The notes under the pieces: generated by a model | Database searches by the model: none | The model's input: only the letters and a program-made list of their open reading frames with translations | Told to the model about the DNA's origin: nothing | Translations under genes and position numbers: made by a program | DNA from: Leclercia sp. LSNIH1 | GTDB lineage: Bacteria > Pseudomonadota > Gammaproteobacteria > Enterobacterales > Enterobacteriaceae | Length of the DNA stretch: 64,000 nt | Direction: 5' to 3' | NCBI RefSeq assembly: GCF_002902985.1 | Contig: NZ_CP026167.1 | Coordinates: 2,976,001 to 3,040,000, forward strand | Part shown: piece after piece, positions 36,913-46,662 of the stretch | Position numbering within the stretch: the first letter of the stretch is position 1 | How the letters are laid out: the number at the start of each line of letters is the position of its first letter

Positions 36913-38222
36913 TGTCTGTACAGTCAATTGTTGACCAGGTGAGCTGGATCAAACGTCCCCAGGGGCAGGATGCGCAGGCCGACAAATCGTTAACCGACAC
37001 GGTCGGTGGCATTATTGCGCGGGTAAAAGACGAGGGCGACGCGGCCCTGAGAGATTTCTCGCGGCAGTTTGATAAGGTGGTGCCCGCGCAGTTTGAAGTC
37101 ACGGCCCAGGAGATTGAGACCGCGCTGCGCGAGATGGACCCGCAGACCCGCCGCGACAGCGAGTTTGCCATCGCCCAGGTCAGGCGCTTTGCCGAGGCCC
37201 AGCTTGCCACCATGCAGCCGCTGGAGGTGGAAACCCTGCCTGGCGTGCATCTGGGGCACCGCATTATTCCGGTTCAGACGGTAGGGTGTTATGTGCCGGG
37301 GGGCCGCTATCCGATCCTCTCCGCGCCGGTGATGTCCATCGTGCCCGCCACGGTTGCCGGGTGCGAGCAGATTATCGCCTGTCTGCCGCCCGCGGCGCAC
37401 CCGTCGATGATTGCGGTCTGTCACCTGGCCGGGGCGCACCGGATCTTTAAAATTGGCGGTGCTCAGGCGGTGGCGGCCATGGCCTGGGGAACGGAGAGCG
37501 TACCGGCGGTGGATAAAATTGTCGGACCGGGCAACGCCTTTGTGAACGAGGCCAAGCGCCAGGTGTTTGGCAAAGTGGGGATTGACGCTCTGGCGGGGCC
37601 GAGCGAGATCTTCACCGTCGCCGACGACAGCGCTGATGCGCGCATTATTGCCGCCGATCTGCTGGCGCAGGCCGAGCATGATGTTCACACCCGCGTCGGG
37701 CTGGCGACCACCAGCCGGGCGATCGCCGAGGGGGTGCTGTCAGAAATTGAGCGCCAGCTGATGACGCTGCCTACCGCCGCCACCGCGGGCGAAGCCTGGC
37801 GTCGTCAGGGTGAAATCGTGGTCTGCGACAGCGAAGAGCAGTTGATCGCCTTTGCGGATCATATGGCGACCGAGCATCTGCAGGTCCATACCCGCGACCC
37901 GCACAGCACGGCAGCGAAAATCCGCAATTACGGCTCGCTGTTTATCGGTCAGAACGCCAGCGTGGTCTTCTCGGACAAATGTTGCGGCACCAACCACACC
38001 CTGCCAACCATGGCGGCGGCACGTTACACCGGCGGGCTGTGGGTGGGAGCTTACGTTAAAATCTGTACCCATCAGTGGATCGACGAGCAGGGCATCGCGG
38101 CGATTGCGGAACCGGCCATTCGCCAGAGCCGTACCGAGGGGATGCAGGGGCACCGTCGCGCCGCGGAGATCCGTCTGCATCCGGAAGCGCTGGATGCCAT
38201 CACCTCCGGACTGCGGGACTGA
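36912..38222 (+). CDS. HisD-family dehydrogenase, copy 2
   Basis: 436 residues from the ATG at 36912. The zinc and catalytic set is complete: Gln253 and His256, Glu321-His322, Asp355, His362 and His414. It is clearly diverged from copy 1 on the other arm (30639-31961), so the two probably act on different alcohols or at different steps rather than being a recent duplication. Stop-start overlap with the SnoaL-like gene shows co-translation. Confidence 0.85.
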   Translation: MSVQSIVDQVSWIKRPQGQDAQADKSLTDTVGGIIARVKDEGDAALRDFSRQFDKVVPAQFEVTAQEIETALREMDPQTRRDSEFAIAQVRRFAEAQLATMQPLEVETLPGVHLGHRIIPVQTVGCYVPGGRYPILSAPVMSIVPATVAGCEQIIACLPPAAHPSMIAVCHLAGAHRIFKIGGAQAVAAMAWGTESVPAVDKIVGPGNAFVNEAKRQVFGKVGIDALAGPSEIFTVADDSADARIIAADLLAQAEHDVHTRVGLATTSRAIAEGVLSEIERQLMTLPTAATAGEAWRRQGEIVVCDSEEQLIAFADHMATEHLQVHTRDPHSTAAKIRNYGSLFIGQNASVVFSDKCCGTNHTLPTMAAARYTGGLWVGAYVKICTHQWIDEQGIAAIAEPAIRQSRTEGMQGHRRAAEIRLHPEALDAITSGLRD

Positions 38223-38280
38223 TTGCAACGGGAGACCAGCGCGTTGCGCTGGCCTCCGGCATGACTGTGAAGAGGACGAT

Positions 38281-39594
38281 ATGCAAAAGAGTCGGTTGAT
38301 TCCTCCCCGGGATGCCCCCGAAGAGATAGCCCGGCGGCTGGCGATCATTGCCGGGCAGCCGCAGCTGAACGCAATCCTCGGCATCAACCCGGAGGCGCAG
38401 GCCCAGGCGCACCTCTGCCAGTCGCAGCGGCGTCGCGGCCAGACGTTGGGGCCGCTGCACGGCGTGCCGCTGGTGGTCAAAGATAATATCGCCTGCGCCG
38501 GACTGCCGGTAACGGCAGGGTGTCAGGCCCTGGCCGCGCTTCGGTCCACAGGGGATGCGCTGGTGGTGCGCCGTCTGCGGGCTGCCGGGGCGATTATTCT
38601 GGCCCGGGCCAATATGTCTGAGTTTGCTTTCGACGTCCGCTCCCGCAGCTCGCTTGGCGGCGATGTGCATCACCCGCTGTTTTTGGGCATTACGGCAGGC
38701 GGCTCCAGCGGCGGCAGCGCGGCGGCGGTGGCGGCAGGAATGGCGGAGGGGGCGCTGGGTACTGATACCGGCGGCTCGATCCGCATCCCGTGCAGCTATA
38801 CCGGGCTGGTGGGGGTAAGACCGCGGGTGCGCAGGGGGCAGATGGAGGGCATCGCGCCGCTCTCCCTCAGTAAAGACACGGTGGGGCCGATGGTACATAG
38901 CGTGCAGGATGCGGCCCTGCTGCACTGGATTATCCACGGCCAGACGCCACGGACCCTTGAATCCGTTTCGCTGAAAGGGGTGCGTTTTGGGGTGATTCGC
39001 AGCCTGGAAGGGAGCGATTCGCACCAGGGAGAGGTATGGCATGCCGCCCTCGCGCAGCTTGCGCGTCACGGCGCAACGCTTACGGAGATCGATCTGCCGA
39101 TACTGCACGACGTGGAGAGAGCAATCTGCCTGAGCCTGTTCGAATTTCGCGTGGGGTTCGATGCCTGGTTAAAGCAGCATCCGGGGGCGCCGACGGATCT
39201 GCATACCATTGTGGCATCCGGGCAATTTTTGCCGGAGTTTTTACCGCTCCTGACCCAGATGCTCGCCTGCGACAAACTGAAAACCCCGGCGTGGCGCGCC
39301 GGAAGAGAGCTGCGGCGTCGGTTGCGCCACACCCTTGGTCAGGTAGCAGAGCAGGCGGGGGTCGATGCTTACCTCTACCCAACGGTGTGCCGTATACCCG
39401 ACAGCCTGGAGAAGATGCCGCCCGGATGTGCACCTGAGCTGGCGGCCATCAGCAGTTTCGCCGCTATCACGCTTCCTTGCGGCAGAACGCGCAGCGGCTT
39501 TCCTGTGGGGCTGGAAATTCTCTCTCCCGCAGCCGATGAATCGCCGCTGCTGGCGTTGGCCGCCGCCTGCGAAACCGCCTTTACTCCGCCATAA
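38281..39594 (+). CDS. Amidase-signature family hydrolase
   Basis: 437 residues from the ATG at 38281 (GAAGAGGACGAT upstream); the open frame extends upstream inside the HisD-like gene without a good start. Amidase signature with the Ser-cisSer-Lys triad Lys67 (VVKDNI), Ser142 (GGSSGGS) and Ser166 (DTGGSIR). It hydrolyses a carboxamide to acid plus ammonia or amine. It closes the rightward arm and overlaps the convergent ydhS by 14 bases. Confidence 0.88.
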   Translation: MQKSRLIPPRDAPEEIARRLAIIAGQPQLNAILGINPEAQAQAHLCQSQRRRGQTLGPLHGVPLVVKDNIACAGLPVTAGCQALAALRSTGDALVVRRLRAAGAIILARANMSEFAFDVRSRSSLGGDVHHPLFLGITAGGSSGGSAAAVAAGMAEGALGTDTGGSIRIPCSYTGLVGVRPRVRRGQMEGIAPLSLSKDTVGPMVHSVQDAALLHWIIHGQTPRTLESVSLKGVRFGVIRSLEGSDSHQGEVWHAALAQLARHGATLTEIDLPILHDVERAICLSLFEFRVGFDAWLKQHPGAPTDLHTIVASGQFLPEFLPLLTQMLACDKLKTPAWRAGRELRRRLRHTLGQVAEQAGVDAYLYPTVCRIPDSLEKMPPGCAPELAAISSFAAITLPCGRTRSGFPVGLEILSPAADESPLLALAAACETAFTPP

Positions 39595-41191
39595 GCGGCA
39601 ACCGCCTGCGTACGCGGGAGGCGGGCTGAACGGCGGCTTTCGCCATCGCTTCGCCGATCTCCGCGCAGGCCACCAGACCCTGGACAAAGGGGCGATCGTG
39701 CATCAGATAGGGCAGGGCGCCGAAGGCGATGCGCCCGCGCAGGTACTCCGGTGCCAGCAGGGTGTAATCGTCGCCGACGTCGGGGATATCTTCTCCTGCA
39801 GAGACAAGCTGTTCGCGCAGGGACGGAAACGGCAGGTCTTTGCTTTTCAGCGCTTTCTGCCCGCGGGCGTCGATAAAGGTATCAAAGATCCAGCGTTTAC
39901 CCTCGGCGTGAATGACCGTCCGGTTCCCTTCTGCGGTCAGTTCATACTCGTTGCCCAGCGCCTCGATGCTGATGATACCCGCCTCGCGCAGGGCCAGCAG
40001 TCGGCGCACCGACCGTGAAGGGATCGCCGCATAATTGTCGATAAACACCCGCGCCAGCCCCGTTTTAAAGCGTTCTCTGTCGGTCTCATCCAGGTAGGGC
40101 ACAATCTTTTCTACGGCCTCATGCAGCCGCAACACGGTGTAGCGCCACGGCAACGTGCGGTGGTCCCGCTTGTTGCGCTCCACTTCATCCAGGTTAGAGA
40201 CCGCCCAGCGGAACGGGCCATGCTTCTGGCGATCGGCAAACCAGGCGTCGCGGATGCTGTCGGCGGTGAGGGTGTCCAGGGCGATCGCCTTGCTCCACTG
40301 CGGGTCAGCCTGCGTCAGCTCTTCAATCATCAGCATAAATACCCGGTCGAGCAGGCCGGTGGTGCCCTGCTGGATCGCCGCCTCGATGGCCGTTTCCGTG
40401 ACCACGGTTAACGGCTCGTAAGGGATAGGACAGTAGAAATCGGCTTCGGGCAGGATGCCAGAGCGGGACATCAGCACAATCTTCAGCGCCTCGCTCTTCT
40501 CATCGAGCCGGTAGTGGATCTGCTCGTCATCGGTCTCAATGAATTTGCCATGCTGTGCGGCGACGGCCATTGCCGCGTCCAGCCCGCTCAGGGAGGTACC
40601 TAAAATGCCCACCTTGCCCGCGCCGATGCTGGCCTCCATCAGCCCGGACCAGGGGCTCGGGAAGAAGTCGCGTGAAGAGGTATCTTCGTCCGGCCAGACG
40701 TGGCCGGTGGCGATCACCGCCAGATCGAACTGGTCAGGAGTGAGTTTGCCGTCGGTCCAGATGCTCACCCCCTCGGCGCTGGCCAGCAGATCGCTCACCT
40801 GGCAGGACTCCTGGACAGTGATCTCGAAGCCCTGTTTTCGTGCCTGCGCGATGAGCGTCTGGAACTGGTCACGGAAATACTGGCCCAGCAGAATACGCGG
40901 CAGGAACTGTCGGTCGTGCAGGGTAGATTTCTGCACGCCGTAGCGCGCAAGATGCGCCTCACTCTGGGTGCGCAGCCACGCGAGGTAGGTGGAGAAAAGG
41001 GGCGGGATCTCAATGCTGGCGATATTGGCCAGCATCATGCGCGAGTTATCTTCATCGCTATAGGGCATCCCGACGCCGGCCTCTTCAGCCTGTTCATAAA
41101 CGGTGACGGAAAGCGGTGTATTCAGTTTCAGAAGAGAAAAGAGGGTATAGATCCCTGTGGGACCTGCTCCGACAATGGCAATTTTTTTCAT
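39581..41191 (-). CDS. ydhS: YdhS, FAD/NAD(P)-binding protein
   Basis: 536 residues, slightly longer than E. coli YdhS. FAD-binding Rossmann motif GAGPTG (8-13) at the N-terminus, then a second dinucleotide motif around GILGTSLSGLDAAMA. This is the HcpA/FAD-dependent urate hydroxylase (HpyO)/Asp-related NAD(P)-binding-9 group. The function is not known to me. In E. coli it lies next to ydhT; here the preceding genes are different, so it marks the right border of the variable block. Confidence 0.92.
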   Translation of the reverse strand: MKKIAIVGAGPTGIYTLFSLLKLNTPLSVTVYEQAEEAGVGMPYSDEDNSRMMLANIASIEIPPLFSTYLAWLRTQSEAHLARYGVQKSTLHDRQFLPRILLGQYFRDQFQTLIAQARKQGFEITVQESCQVSDLLASAEGVSIWTDGKLTPDQFDLAVIATGHVWPDEDTSSRDFFPSPWSGLMEASIGAGKVGILGTSLSGLDAAMAVAAQHGKFIETDDEQIHYRLDEKSEALKIVLMSRSGILPEADFYCPIPYEPLTVVTETAIEAAIQQGTTGLLDRVFMLMIEELTQADPQWSKAIALDTLTADSIRDAWFADRQKHGPFRWAVSNLDEVERNKRDHRTLPWRYTVLRLHEAVEKIVPYLDETDRERFKTGLARVFIDNYAAIPSRSVRRLLALREAGIISIEALGNEYELTAEGNRTVIHAEGKRWIFDTFIDARGQKALKSKDLPFPSLREQLVSAGEDIPDVGDDYTLLAPEYLRGRIAFGALPYLMHDRPFVQGLVACAEIGEAMAKAAVQPASRVRRRLPLMAE

Positions 41192-41320
41192 TGTGTTTAC
41201 CTGCTGTTTTTTTTACCGAATCCATGGGGAAAATGCTATGCAGGTTAAGTGTGGTAGAAAACGGGTGATGAGCAACTCAGAAACGAAGCGAAAGTGATAA
41301 ATCAGAGAAGAAGAGGGATT

Positions 41321-41346
41321 GCACCATTTCAGAACTGAAATGGTGC
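41321..41346 (-). terminator. Hairpin at the end of the tRNA-Val operon
   Basis: GCACCATTTCAG/CTGAAATGGTGC forms a 12-bp perfect stem whose 5' arm includes the CCA end of the last tRNA. On the transcript a pyrimidine-rich tract (AATCCCTCTTCTTC) follows. It probably terminates the operon, and it must be opened for 3' processing. Confidence 0.6.
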
Positions 41347-41417
41347 GTCCGAGTGGACTCGAACCACCGACCCCCACCATGTCAAGGTGGTGCTCTAACC
41401 AACTGAGCTACGGACGC
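41341..41417 (-). tRNA. valW: tRNA-Val (anticodon GAC)
   Basis: 77 nt starting GCGTCCGTAGCTCAGTTGG on the reverse strand. Acceptor GCGTCCG/CGGACGC, anticodon loop TTGACAT (GAC), T-arm GGTTCGAGTCC, encoded CCA. It is the second gene of the pair in transcription order. The valW name follows the E. coli order and is not certain. Confidence 0.96.
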
Positions 41418-41421
41418 AGAA

Positions 41422-41498
41422 TGGTGCGTTCAATTGGACTCGAACCAACGACCCCCACCATGTCAAGGTGGTGCTCTAACCAACTGAGCTATGAACGC
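41422..41498 (-). tRNA. valV: tRNA-Val (anticodon GAC)
   Basis: 77 nt starting GCGTTCATAGCTCAGTTGG on the reverse strand. Same anticodon GAC, differing from its neighbour mainly in the acceptor stem (GCGTTCA/TGAACGC), with CCA encoded. It is transcribed first, 4 bases from the second tRNA. E. coli has the same pair before mdtK. The symbol was assigned by order. Confidence 0.96.
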
Positions 41499-41621
41499 AT
41501 TGTTGTGTGTGACAACGGGGACGGATATTAGCGGCAGTGGTCGCATGAGGCAAGAGGCAAACCGCAATTTTCTTTCAGATTTCACACGATTGCTCTATTC
41601 CCGCGCAAAATGAAGAGAAAG

Positions 41622-41641
41622 TAGCCGCCCGCAGGCGGCTG
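41622..41641 (-). terminator. Terminator of mdtK
   Basis: AGCCGCC/GGCGGCT stem with a short loop 9 bases beyond the mdtK stop, followed on that strand by ACTTTCTCTTCATTTT. Confidence 0.65.
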
Positions 41642-41649
41642 GCGGGTGA

Positions 41650-43023
41650 TTAACGCGCAGCGCGTTGCAAAATTACGCTGGATGGCTGGCGCTGTAAAAA
41701 ACGCATGCGCAGCATCATCATAACGGCGGCGGAGGTCAGACCGATGATAAAGCCCATCCAGAAACCGGCCGGGCCCATACGATCCACCACCAGATCGGTG
41801 AGCGCCAGAATATAGCCGCTCGGCAGACCCAGCACCCAGTAGGCGATAAAGGTGATAAAGAAGATCGAACGCGTATCTTTATAACCTCGAAGCACGCCGC
41901 TGCCGATCACCTGGATTGAATCGGAGAGCTGGTACACGGCCGCGAGCAGCATCAGATGGGAGGCCAGCAGCACCACTTCCGGGTTGTCGTTATAGAGCAG
42001 GGCGATCTGCTCGCGCAGCGTGACGGTGAACAGCGCCGTGCAGACGGCCATGCACATGCCTACGCCAATGCCGGTCCGGGCTGCGATTTGCGCATCCAGC
42101 GTGGAGCCCTGTCCGAGGCGATAACCGACGCGAATGGTTACCGCGGCAGCAAGCGACAGCGGCAGGACGAACATCAGCGAGCTGAAGTTAAGGGCGATCT
42201 GGTGCCCGGCCACATCCACAATCCCCAGCGGGGAGACGAGCAGGGCGACCACCGCGAACAGCGTCACTTCGAAGAAGAGCGCCAGCGCGATAGGCAGGCC
42301 CAGCTGCACCAGCCGTTTGACCACCTCCATGTCCGGCTGGCTGAAACCCGCTTTGCTACGGATATCACGCATGGAGCGGGCACGCTTCACATAGGAGAGC
42401 ATGCCGAAGAACATCACCCAGTAGACTACCGCCGTGGCAACGCCGCAGCCGATGCCGCCCAGTTCAGGCATGCCGAAATGACCGTAAATAAAGATGTAGT
42501 TCACCGGGATATTGACCAGCAGGCCGATAAAGCCCAGCACCATGCCCGGTTTGGTCTTCGCCAGACCTTCACGCTGATTACGCATCACCTGGAAGAATAA
42601 ATAACCCGGCGTCCCCCAGAGAAGGGCGCGTAAATAGCCGACGGCTTTATCCGCCAGGGCCGGGTCAATATTGCGCATGGCGTGAATAATATAGCCCGCG
42701 TTCCAAAGCACCAGCATGATCAACACCGAGACCAGACCGGCCAGCCAGAAGCCCTGACGGATCTGATGGGCGATACGATCCCGCCGCCCGGAGCCGTTAA
42801 GCTGAGCAATCACTGGCGTCAAGGCCAGCAGGAGGCCGTGGCCGAAGAGAATAGCCGGTAGCCAGATAGAGGTCCCGATGGCTACCGCGGCCATATCGGT
42901 GGCGCTGTAGCCACCCGCCATAACTGTATCGACGAACCCCATTGAGGTCTGGGCGATTTGCGCGAGTATCACCGGGATTGCCAGAGCTAATAACTGACGC
43001 GCTTCAATCATGTACTTCTGCAC
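41650..43023 (-). CDS. mdtK: MdtK (NorM), MATE-family multidrug/Na+ antiporter
   Basis: 457 residues from the GTG at 43023, giving the E. coli-like start M-Q-K-Y; AAAGGTG lies 6 bases upstream. A longer frame exists but adds a poly-Asn stretch with no RBS. Twelve spans in two MatE repeats. It expels cationic drugs such as norfloxacin and acriflavine in exchange for Na+ or H+. Orientation relative to ribE is divergent as in E. coli. Confidence 0.95.
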   Translation of the reverse strand: MQKYMIEARQLLALAIPVILAQIAQTSMGFVDTVMAGGYSATDMAAVAIGTSIWLPAILFGHGLLLALTPVIAQLNGSGRRDRIAHQIRQGFWLAGLVSVLIMLVLWNAGYIIHAMRNIDPALADKAVGYLRALLWGTPGYLFFQVMRNQREGLAKTKPGMVLGFIGLLVNIPVNYIFIYGHFGMPELGGIGCGVATAVVYWVMFFGMLSYVKRARSMRDIRSKAGFSQPDMEVVKRLVQLGLPIALALFFEVTLFAVVALLVSPLGIVDVAGHQIALNFSSLMFVLPLSLAAAVTIRVGYRLGQGSTLDAQIAARTGIGVGMCMAVCTALFTVTLREQIALLYNDNPEVVLLASHLMLLAAVYQLSDSIQVIGSGVLRGYKDTRSIFFITFIAYWVLGLPSGYILALTDLVVDRMGPAGFWMGFIIGLTSAAVMMMLRMRFLQRQPSSVILQRAAR

Positions 43024-43245
43024 GTGAACACCTTTGGTATTGTTGTTATTTGAATGCAAAAAAAGCCGCTGCGAAAAACAGCAAGAAGAAGATGCGGGGA
43101 AGTCCAGCTATTGTAGCGGGGATAAGCTAATTATCTAGTGAAAAAATCGCCAGAAAAGGTGGGTACTGGCAACCTCTATTTTCAACTGTTATTGTGGTGG
43201 GATTAAACGGTGTTAACACCGAAGGAACAAACAGGAGTCGTAAGC

Positions 43246-43890
43246 ATGTTTACTGGTATTGTGCAGGGCACCGCGAAACTGGTGGCCATTGATGAAAAAC
43301 CCAATTTCCGTACCCACGTCGTCGCCCTGCCGGACGAGATGCTCGATGGGCTGGAGACCGGGGCATCGGTTGCACACAACGGTTGTTGCCTGACGGTGAC
43401 CGAAATTAACGGTAATCTCATCAGCTTCGATTTAATGAAAGAGACGCTGCGCATTACCAATTTGGGCGACCTGGTTGAGGGCGATATTGTTAACGTGGAG
43501 CGCGCCGCGAAATTCAGCGACGAAATTGGCGGGCATTTAATGTCAGGCCATATTATGACTACCGCGGAAATTGCCAAAATCCTCACCTCAGAAAATAATC
43601 GTCAAATCTGGTTCAAGGTGCAGGATCCTTCATTGATGAAGTACATCCTCTATAAAGGCTTTATTGGCGTGGATGGCATTAGTCTGACCGTTGGTGAAGT
43701 GACGCCTACCCGATTCAGTGTCCACCTGATCCCGGAGACGCTGCAGCGCACGACTCTCGGCAGCAAAAAGCTGGGGCACAGAGTGAATATCGAAATCGAC
43801 CCGCAAACCCAGGCGGTGGTCGATACCGTGGAGCGCGTACTGGCGGCGAAAGAGGCCGCCGCTATCCAGCAGACGCTCAACGACGCATGA
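43246..43890 (+). CDS. ribE: RibE (RibC), riboflavin synthase
   Basis: 214 residues from the ATG at 43246 with CAGGAG upstream. It starts [12 protein letters not shown], the invariant N-terminus of riboflavin synthase. Two lumazine-binding repeats (about 1-95 and 96-195) carry the [13 protein letters not shown] and [12 protein letters not shown] motifs. It dismutates two 6,7-dimethyl-8-ribityllumazine molecules to riboflavin. No FMN riboswitch is visible in the 220-base upstream gap. Confidence 0.96.
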   Translation: MFTGIVQGTAKLVAIDEKPNFRTHVVALPDEMLDGLETGASVAHNGCCLTVTEINGNLISFDLMKETLRITNLGDLVEGDIVNVERAAKFSDEIGGHLMSGHIMTTAEIAKILTSENNRQIWFKVQDPSLMKYILYKGFIGVDGISLTVGEVTPTRFSVHLIPETLQRTTLGSKKLGHRVNIEIDPQTQAVVDTVERVLAAKEAAAIQQTLNDA

Positions 43891-43891
43891 T

Positions 43892-43923
43892 AAAAAAGAC
43901 CCCGGCAAGCCGGGGTCTTTTTT
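43892..43923. terminator. Bidirectional terminator ribE / cfa
   Basis: AAAAAAGACCCCGG-CAAG-CCGGGGTCTTTTTT, perfect and symmetric, located between the two convergent genes and touching the cfa stop. Confidence 0.95.
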
Positions 43924-45070
43924 AGCGGGGCACCCGCAGGCCGTGCTCCACGCCGCGGCTGAATACCACCTGCCACAGTTGAATATCACGGGCGCGAAAC
44001 GCACCGGCGCAGGCGTTCAGATAGTAGCTGAACATCCGTTTAAATCGTTCAGAATAGTTGTCGGCGATCTCCGGCCAGCTGGCAAGGAAGCGCGCATGCC
44101 AGGCCATCAGGGTAGTATCGTAATCAGCGCCAAAATTATGCCAGTCCTCCATTACAAAATGGGCTTCGCTGGCATTCGCAATCTGGCGAACTGAGGGCAA
44201 ACAGCCATTCGGAAAGATGTACTTGTCTATCCAGGGATCAACGTTATGGTCGGTTTTTCGTGAGCCAATGGTATGCAGCAGGAACAGGCCATCCGGCTTC
44301 AGGTTACGATCCACCACGTTGAAATAGGTGTTGTAGTTTTTTGGCCCCACATGCTCGAACATCCCTACCGAGACAATGCGATCGAACTGATCGTGCAGAT
44401 CGCGGTAGTCCTGTAACAGGATGGTGACATCCAGCCCGGCGCAGCGCGCCTGCGCCATGCGTTGCTGCTCCGCTGATATGGTCACACCGACCACGCTGAC
44501 GCCATAGTGCTGCGCCATAAACTCCGCCAGCCCGCCCCAGCCGCAACCGATATCCAGTACCCGCATACCGGGCTGCAGTTGCAGTTTTTCGCAGATGAGG
44601 CGCAGTTTATCCTGCTGGGCCTGCTCAAGGGTGGTGGCCTCTTTCCAGTAACCGCAGGAGTACTGCATAGCCGGGTCGAGCATACGGCTGAACAGGTCAT
44701 TGCCAAGATCGTAGTGCTCTTTGCCGACAATCCAGGCGCGCTTTTTACTTTGCAGGTTGAACAGGCGGGCAGTAGCGATGCGCAGGGTATCCTTCAGGTG
44801 GCTGGGCAGCTGTGTTTCCAGACCCGCTCGCAGAACCTTATGGAAAAAGATGTCCAGCCGTTCGCACTCCCACCAGCCGTCCATATAGCTCTCGCCGAGA
44901 CCCAGTGAGCCCTGCTTCAGGACGCGTTTAAAAAAATCGGGGTGTTTAACTTGTAGATCGGAGGATGCCGGGCCGTTGATGGTGATACCCGCGCGGCTCA
45001 GCAATTCATTGACTATCCGGAACCAGTCATCATTCCGGATGCTGACTTCTTCTATACACGATGAACTCAT
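43922..45070 (-). CDS. cfa: Cfa, cyclopropane fatty acyl phospholipid synthase
   Basis: 382 residues from the ATG at 45070 (GGAGAAGCT upstream), as in E. coli; a longer open frame runs through the leader but is non-coding. SAM site VLDIGCGWGGL (about 168-178) and the bicarbonate/active-site region with MFEHVGPKNY. It methylenates cis double bonds of membrane phospholipid acyl chains on entry to stationary phase. The long leader (about 200 bases) is where sRNAs such as RydC act in E. coli. Confidence 0.97.
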   Translation of the reverse strand: MSSSCIEEVSIRNDDWFRIVNELLSRAGITINGPASSDLQVKHPDFFKRVLKQGSLGLGESYMDGWWECERLDIFFHKVLRAGLETQLPSHLKDTLRIATARLFNLQSKKRAWIVGKEHYDLGNDLFSRMLDPAMQYSCGYWKEATTLEQAQQDKLRLICEKLQLQPGMRVLDIGCGWGGLAEFMAQHYGVSVVGVTISAEQQRMAQARCAGLDVTILLQDYRDLHDQFDRIVSVGMFEHVGPKNYNTYFNVVDRNLKPDGLFLLHTIGSRKTDHNVDPWIDKYIFPNGCLPSVRQIANASEAHFVMEDWHNFGADYDTTLMAWHARFLASWPEIADNYSERFKRMFSYYLNACAGAFRARDIQLWQVVFSRGVEHGLRVPR

Positions 45071-45350
45071 AGCTTCTCCATCACCTGATGTGATCAGAAC
45101 CCATAAACAGCGTAGACGCTCTTCATGGAGAGTGAGAAATTTCACGGTGCAACCCGTGAGGCTAATATCCGACGTAGAACAGAGGAAGGGAGAGGACCCT
45201 TGCCGAAAGGCCATCCATGGTAAAACGGGAGCAATCCGGCTCCCGTTAACACTTAATAATTTTAGTATTTATCAGAAAGCTTTAGCCAGTATAGGACTGA
45301 TATCCTGGTGATTCAACAGCATATTGTTAGTACGCTAATTATTTATCCTG
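45071..45350. other. cfa leader and upstream region
   Basis: 280 bases that in E. coli hold a distal sigma-70 promoter and a proximal sigma-S promoter of cfa. I cannot place them by eye. There is no additional gene, and I see no clear terminator for punC. Confidence 0.4.
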
Positions 45351-46547
45351 TCAGGCGTGGGAAGATTCTGCGTGCGGGCTCTCATCCTGCTGGCCCACAG
45401 GGAGATACTGCATCCGATAGCCAAGCGCGGCCAGCACGACGGTCGCCACCATCACGCTGGTGGTGGTCAGCAACGGGGTGGCAATCAGCCAGGAGACCAG
45501 CAGGCTCGCGAGGAAACAGAGTCCCAGCTGCAGGGTGTTCTGCAGTGCCGCCGCGCTGCCGGTTGCCTGCGGGAAGGGACGCAGCGCCTGCGCTACCACG
45601 ATAGGGTAGATGGCGCCGTTCGCCACTGCCATCAGGCAGAAGGGGGCCAGCAACGCCGCCAGGCTGACGCCCGGAATAAACCCGATCGCCCAGGTACCGA
45701 TCACGCTGACGGCAAACAGGCCCAGCAGCCACGGCAGCATCTGGTGACCCGGCCATTTTTGCAGGGCGGCGCGGCAGCCGTAACCCCCAATCAGGAAGGC
45801 GATAGTCTGCGGCACATAGCTCAGTCCGATCGCCGCCGGGCTGTAGCCCATATCGCTGAGGATAAACGGCGAGCCGGTCAGCCAGGCGAAGAAGCTGGCG
45901 GAACAGGCGGCGTAGATCAGTACGTTACCGCGGTAGATCCGGGAGCGAAGCAGGGTGAAGAAGGTCACGCGGGAGGTTGGCTGCGCCTCTTTTACCGTCA
46001 CTGGCTTCAGGAAAAAGGCCGGGATCATCAGCACCAGGGTAATGGCAAACAGCACCGCAAAAATGGCCTGCCAGCTGAAATGGGCGAGGATCCAGCTGCC
46101 GAGCAGCGGTGCCAGCGCTGGCGACAAGCCAACCAGCGGCATGATGGTGGCGAAAATGCGGTTGGTTCGCGATGCCGGGTAGTAATCGGTCACCAGCGCC
46201 TGCCAGGTCACCGCCGCGGCGCAGACCCCCACCGCCTGGATAAAGCGTAGCACCAGCAGCCAGGTGGCGTCGCGTACCCACAGCATACCGAGGCAGCCGA
46301 ATGCAAAGATGGCTAAGCCGGCCAGCAGTACCGGCTTGCGTCCGAAGCGGTCAGACATCGGTCCCCAGAGCAGCTGCGCGAAGGCAAAACCGGCCAGGAA
46401 GAGGCTCAGGCTGGCGCTGATGGCGGCAGCCGGGGTTTGCAGATCCGCCTGCATGATGGCGAACGCAGGCAGGTACATATCGGTGGCGAGGAAGCCCAGC
46501 ACGCTCAGGCCGCCGAGCCAGACTAAAAATCCTTTCCCGGGTTGCAT
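45351..46547 (-). CDS. punC: PunC (YdhC), MFS purine nucleoside transporter
   Basis: 398 residues, 12-span MFS protein of the Bcr/CflA drug-resistance group, starting [19 protein letters not shown]. The loop [14 protein letters not shown] after span 2 is canonical. It is described in E. coli as an adenosine/purine nucleoside importer induced by PunR. Divergent from punR with 115 bp between. Confidence 0.93.
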   Translation of the reverse strand: MQPGKGFLVWLGGLSVLGFLATDMYLPAFAIMQADLQTPAAAISASLSLFLAGFAFAQLLWGPMSDRFGRKPVLLAGLAIFAFGCLGMLWVRDATWLLVLRFIQAVGVCAAAVTWQALVTDYYPASRTNRIFATIMPLVGLSPALAPLLGSWILAHFSWQAIFAVLFAITLVLMIPAFFLKPVTVKEAQPTSRVTFFTLLRSRIYRGNVLIYAACSASFFAWLTGSPFILSDMGYSPAAIGLSYVPQTIAFLIGGYGCRAALQKWPGHQMLPWLLGLFAVSVIGTWAIGFIPGVSLAALLAPFCLMAVANGAIYPIVVAQALRPFPQATGSAAALQNTLQLGLCFLASLLVSWLIATPLLTTTSVMVATVVLAALGYRMQYLPVGQQDESPHAESSHA

Positions 46548-46662
46548 GGTTTTATTGTCCTTATGGATGCAGGTTTAGGTAGCCGCTGAGTGTAGGCAGT
46601 GCAATCCCGCTTGTGAAACGCTAATATTTGGCGGTTGCATTCAAATTTTTTGCAGGCAGAAA

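Noticed and set aside
43024..43245. Possible FMN riboswitch upstream of ribE
   Set aside because: None of the conserved RFN-element segments is visible; enterobacterial ribE normally lacks it.
45357..46250. A 297-codon + strand frame opposite punC
   Set aside because: Antisense of a recognised MFS gene; hydrophilic repeat-like translation and no RBS.
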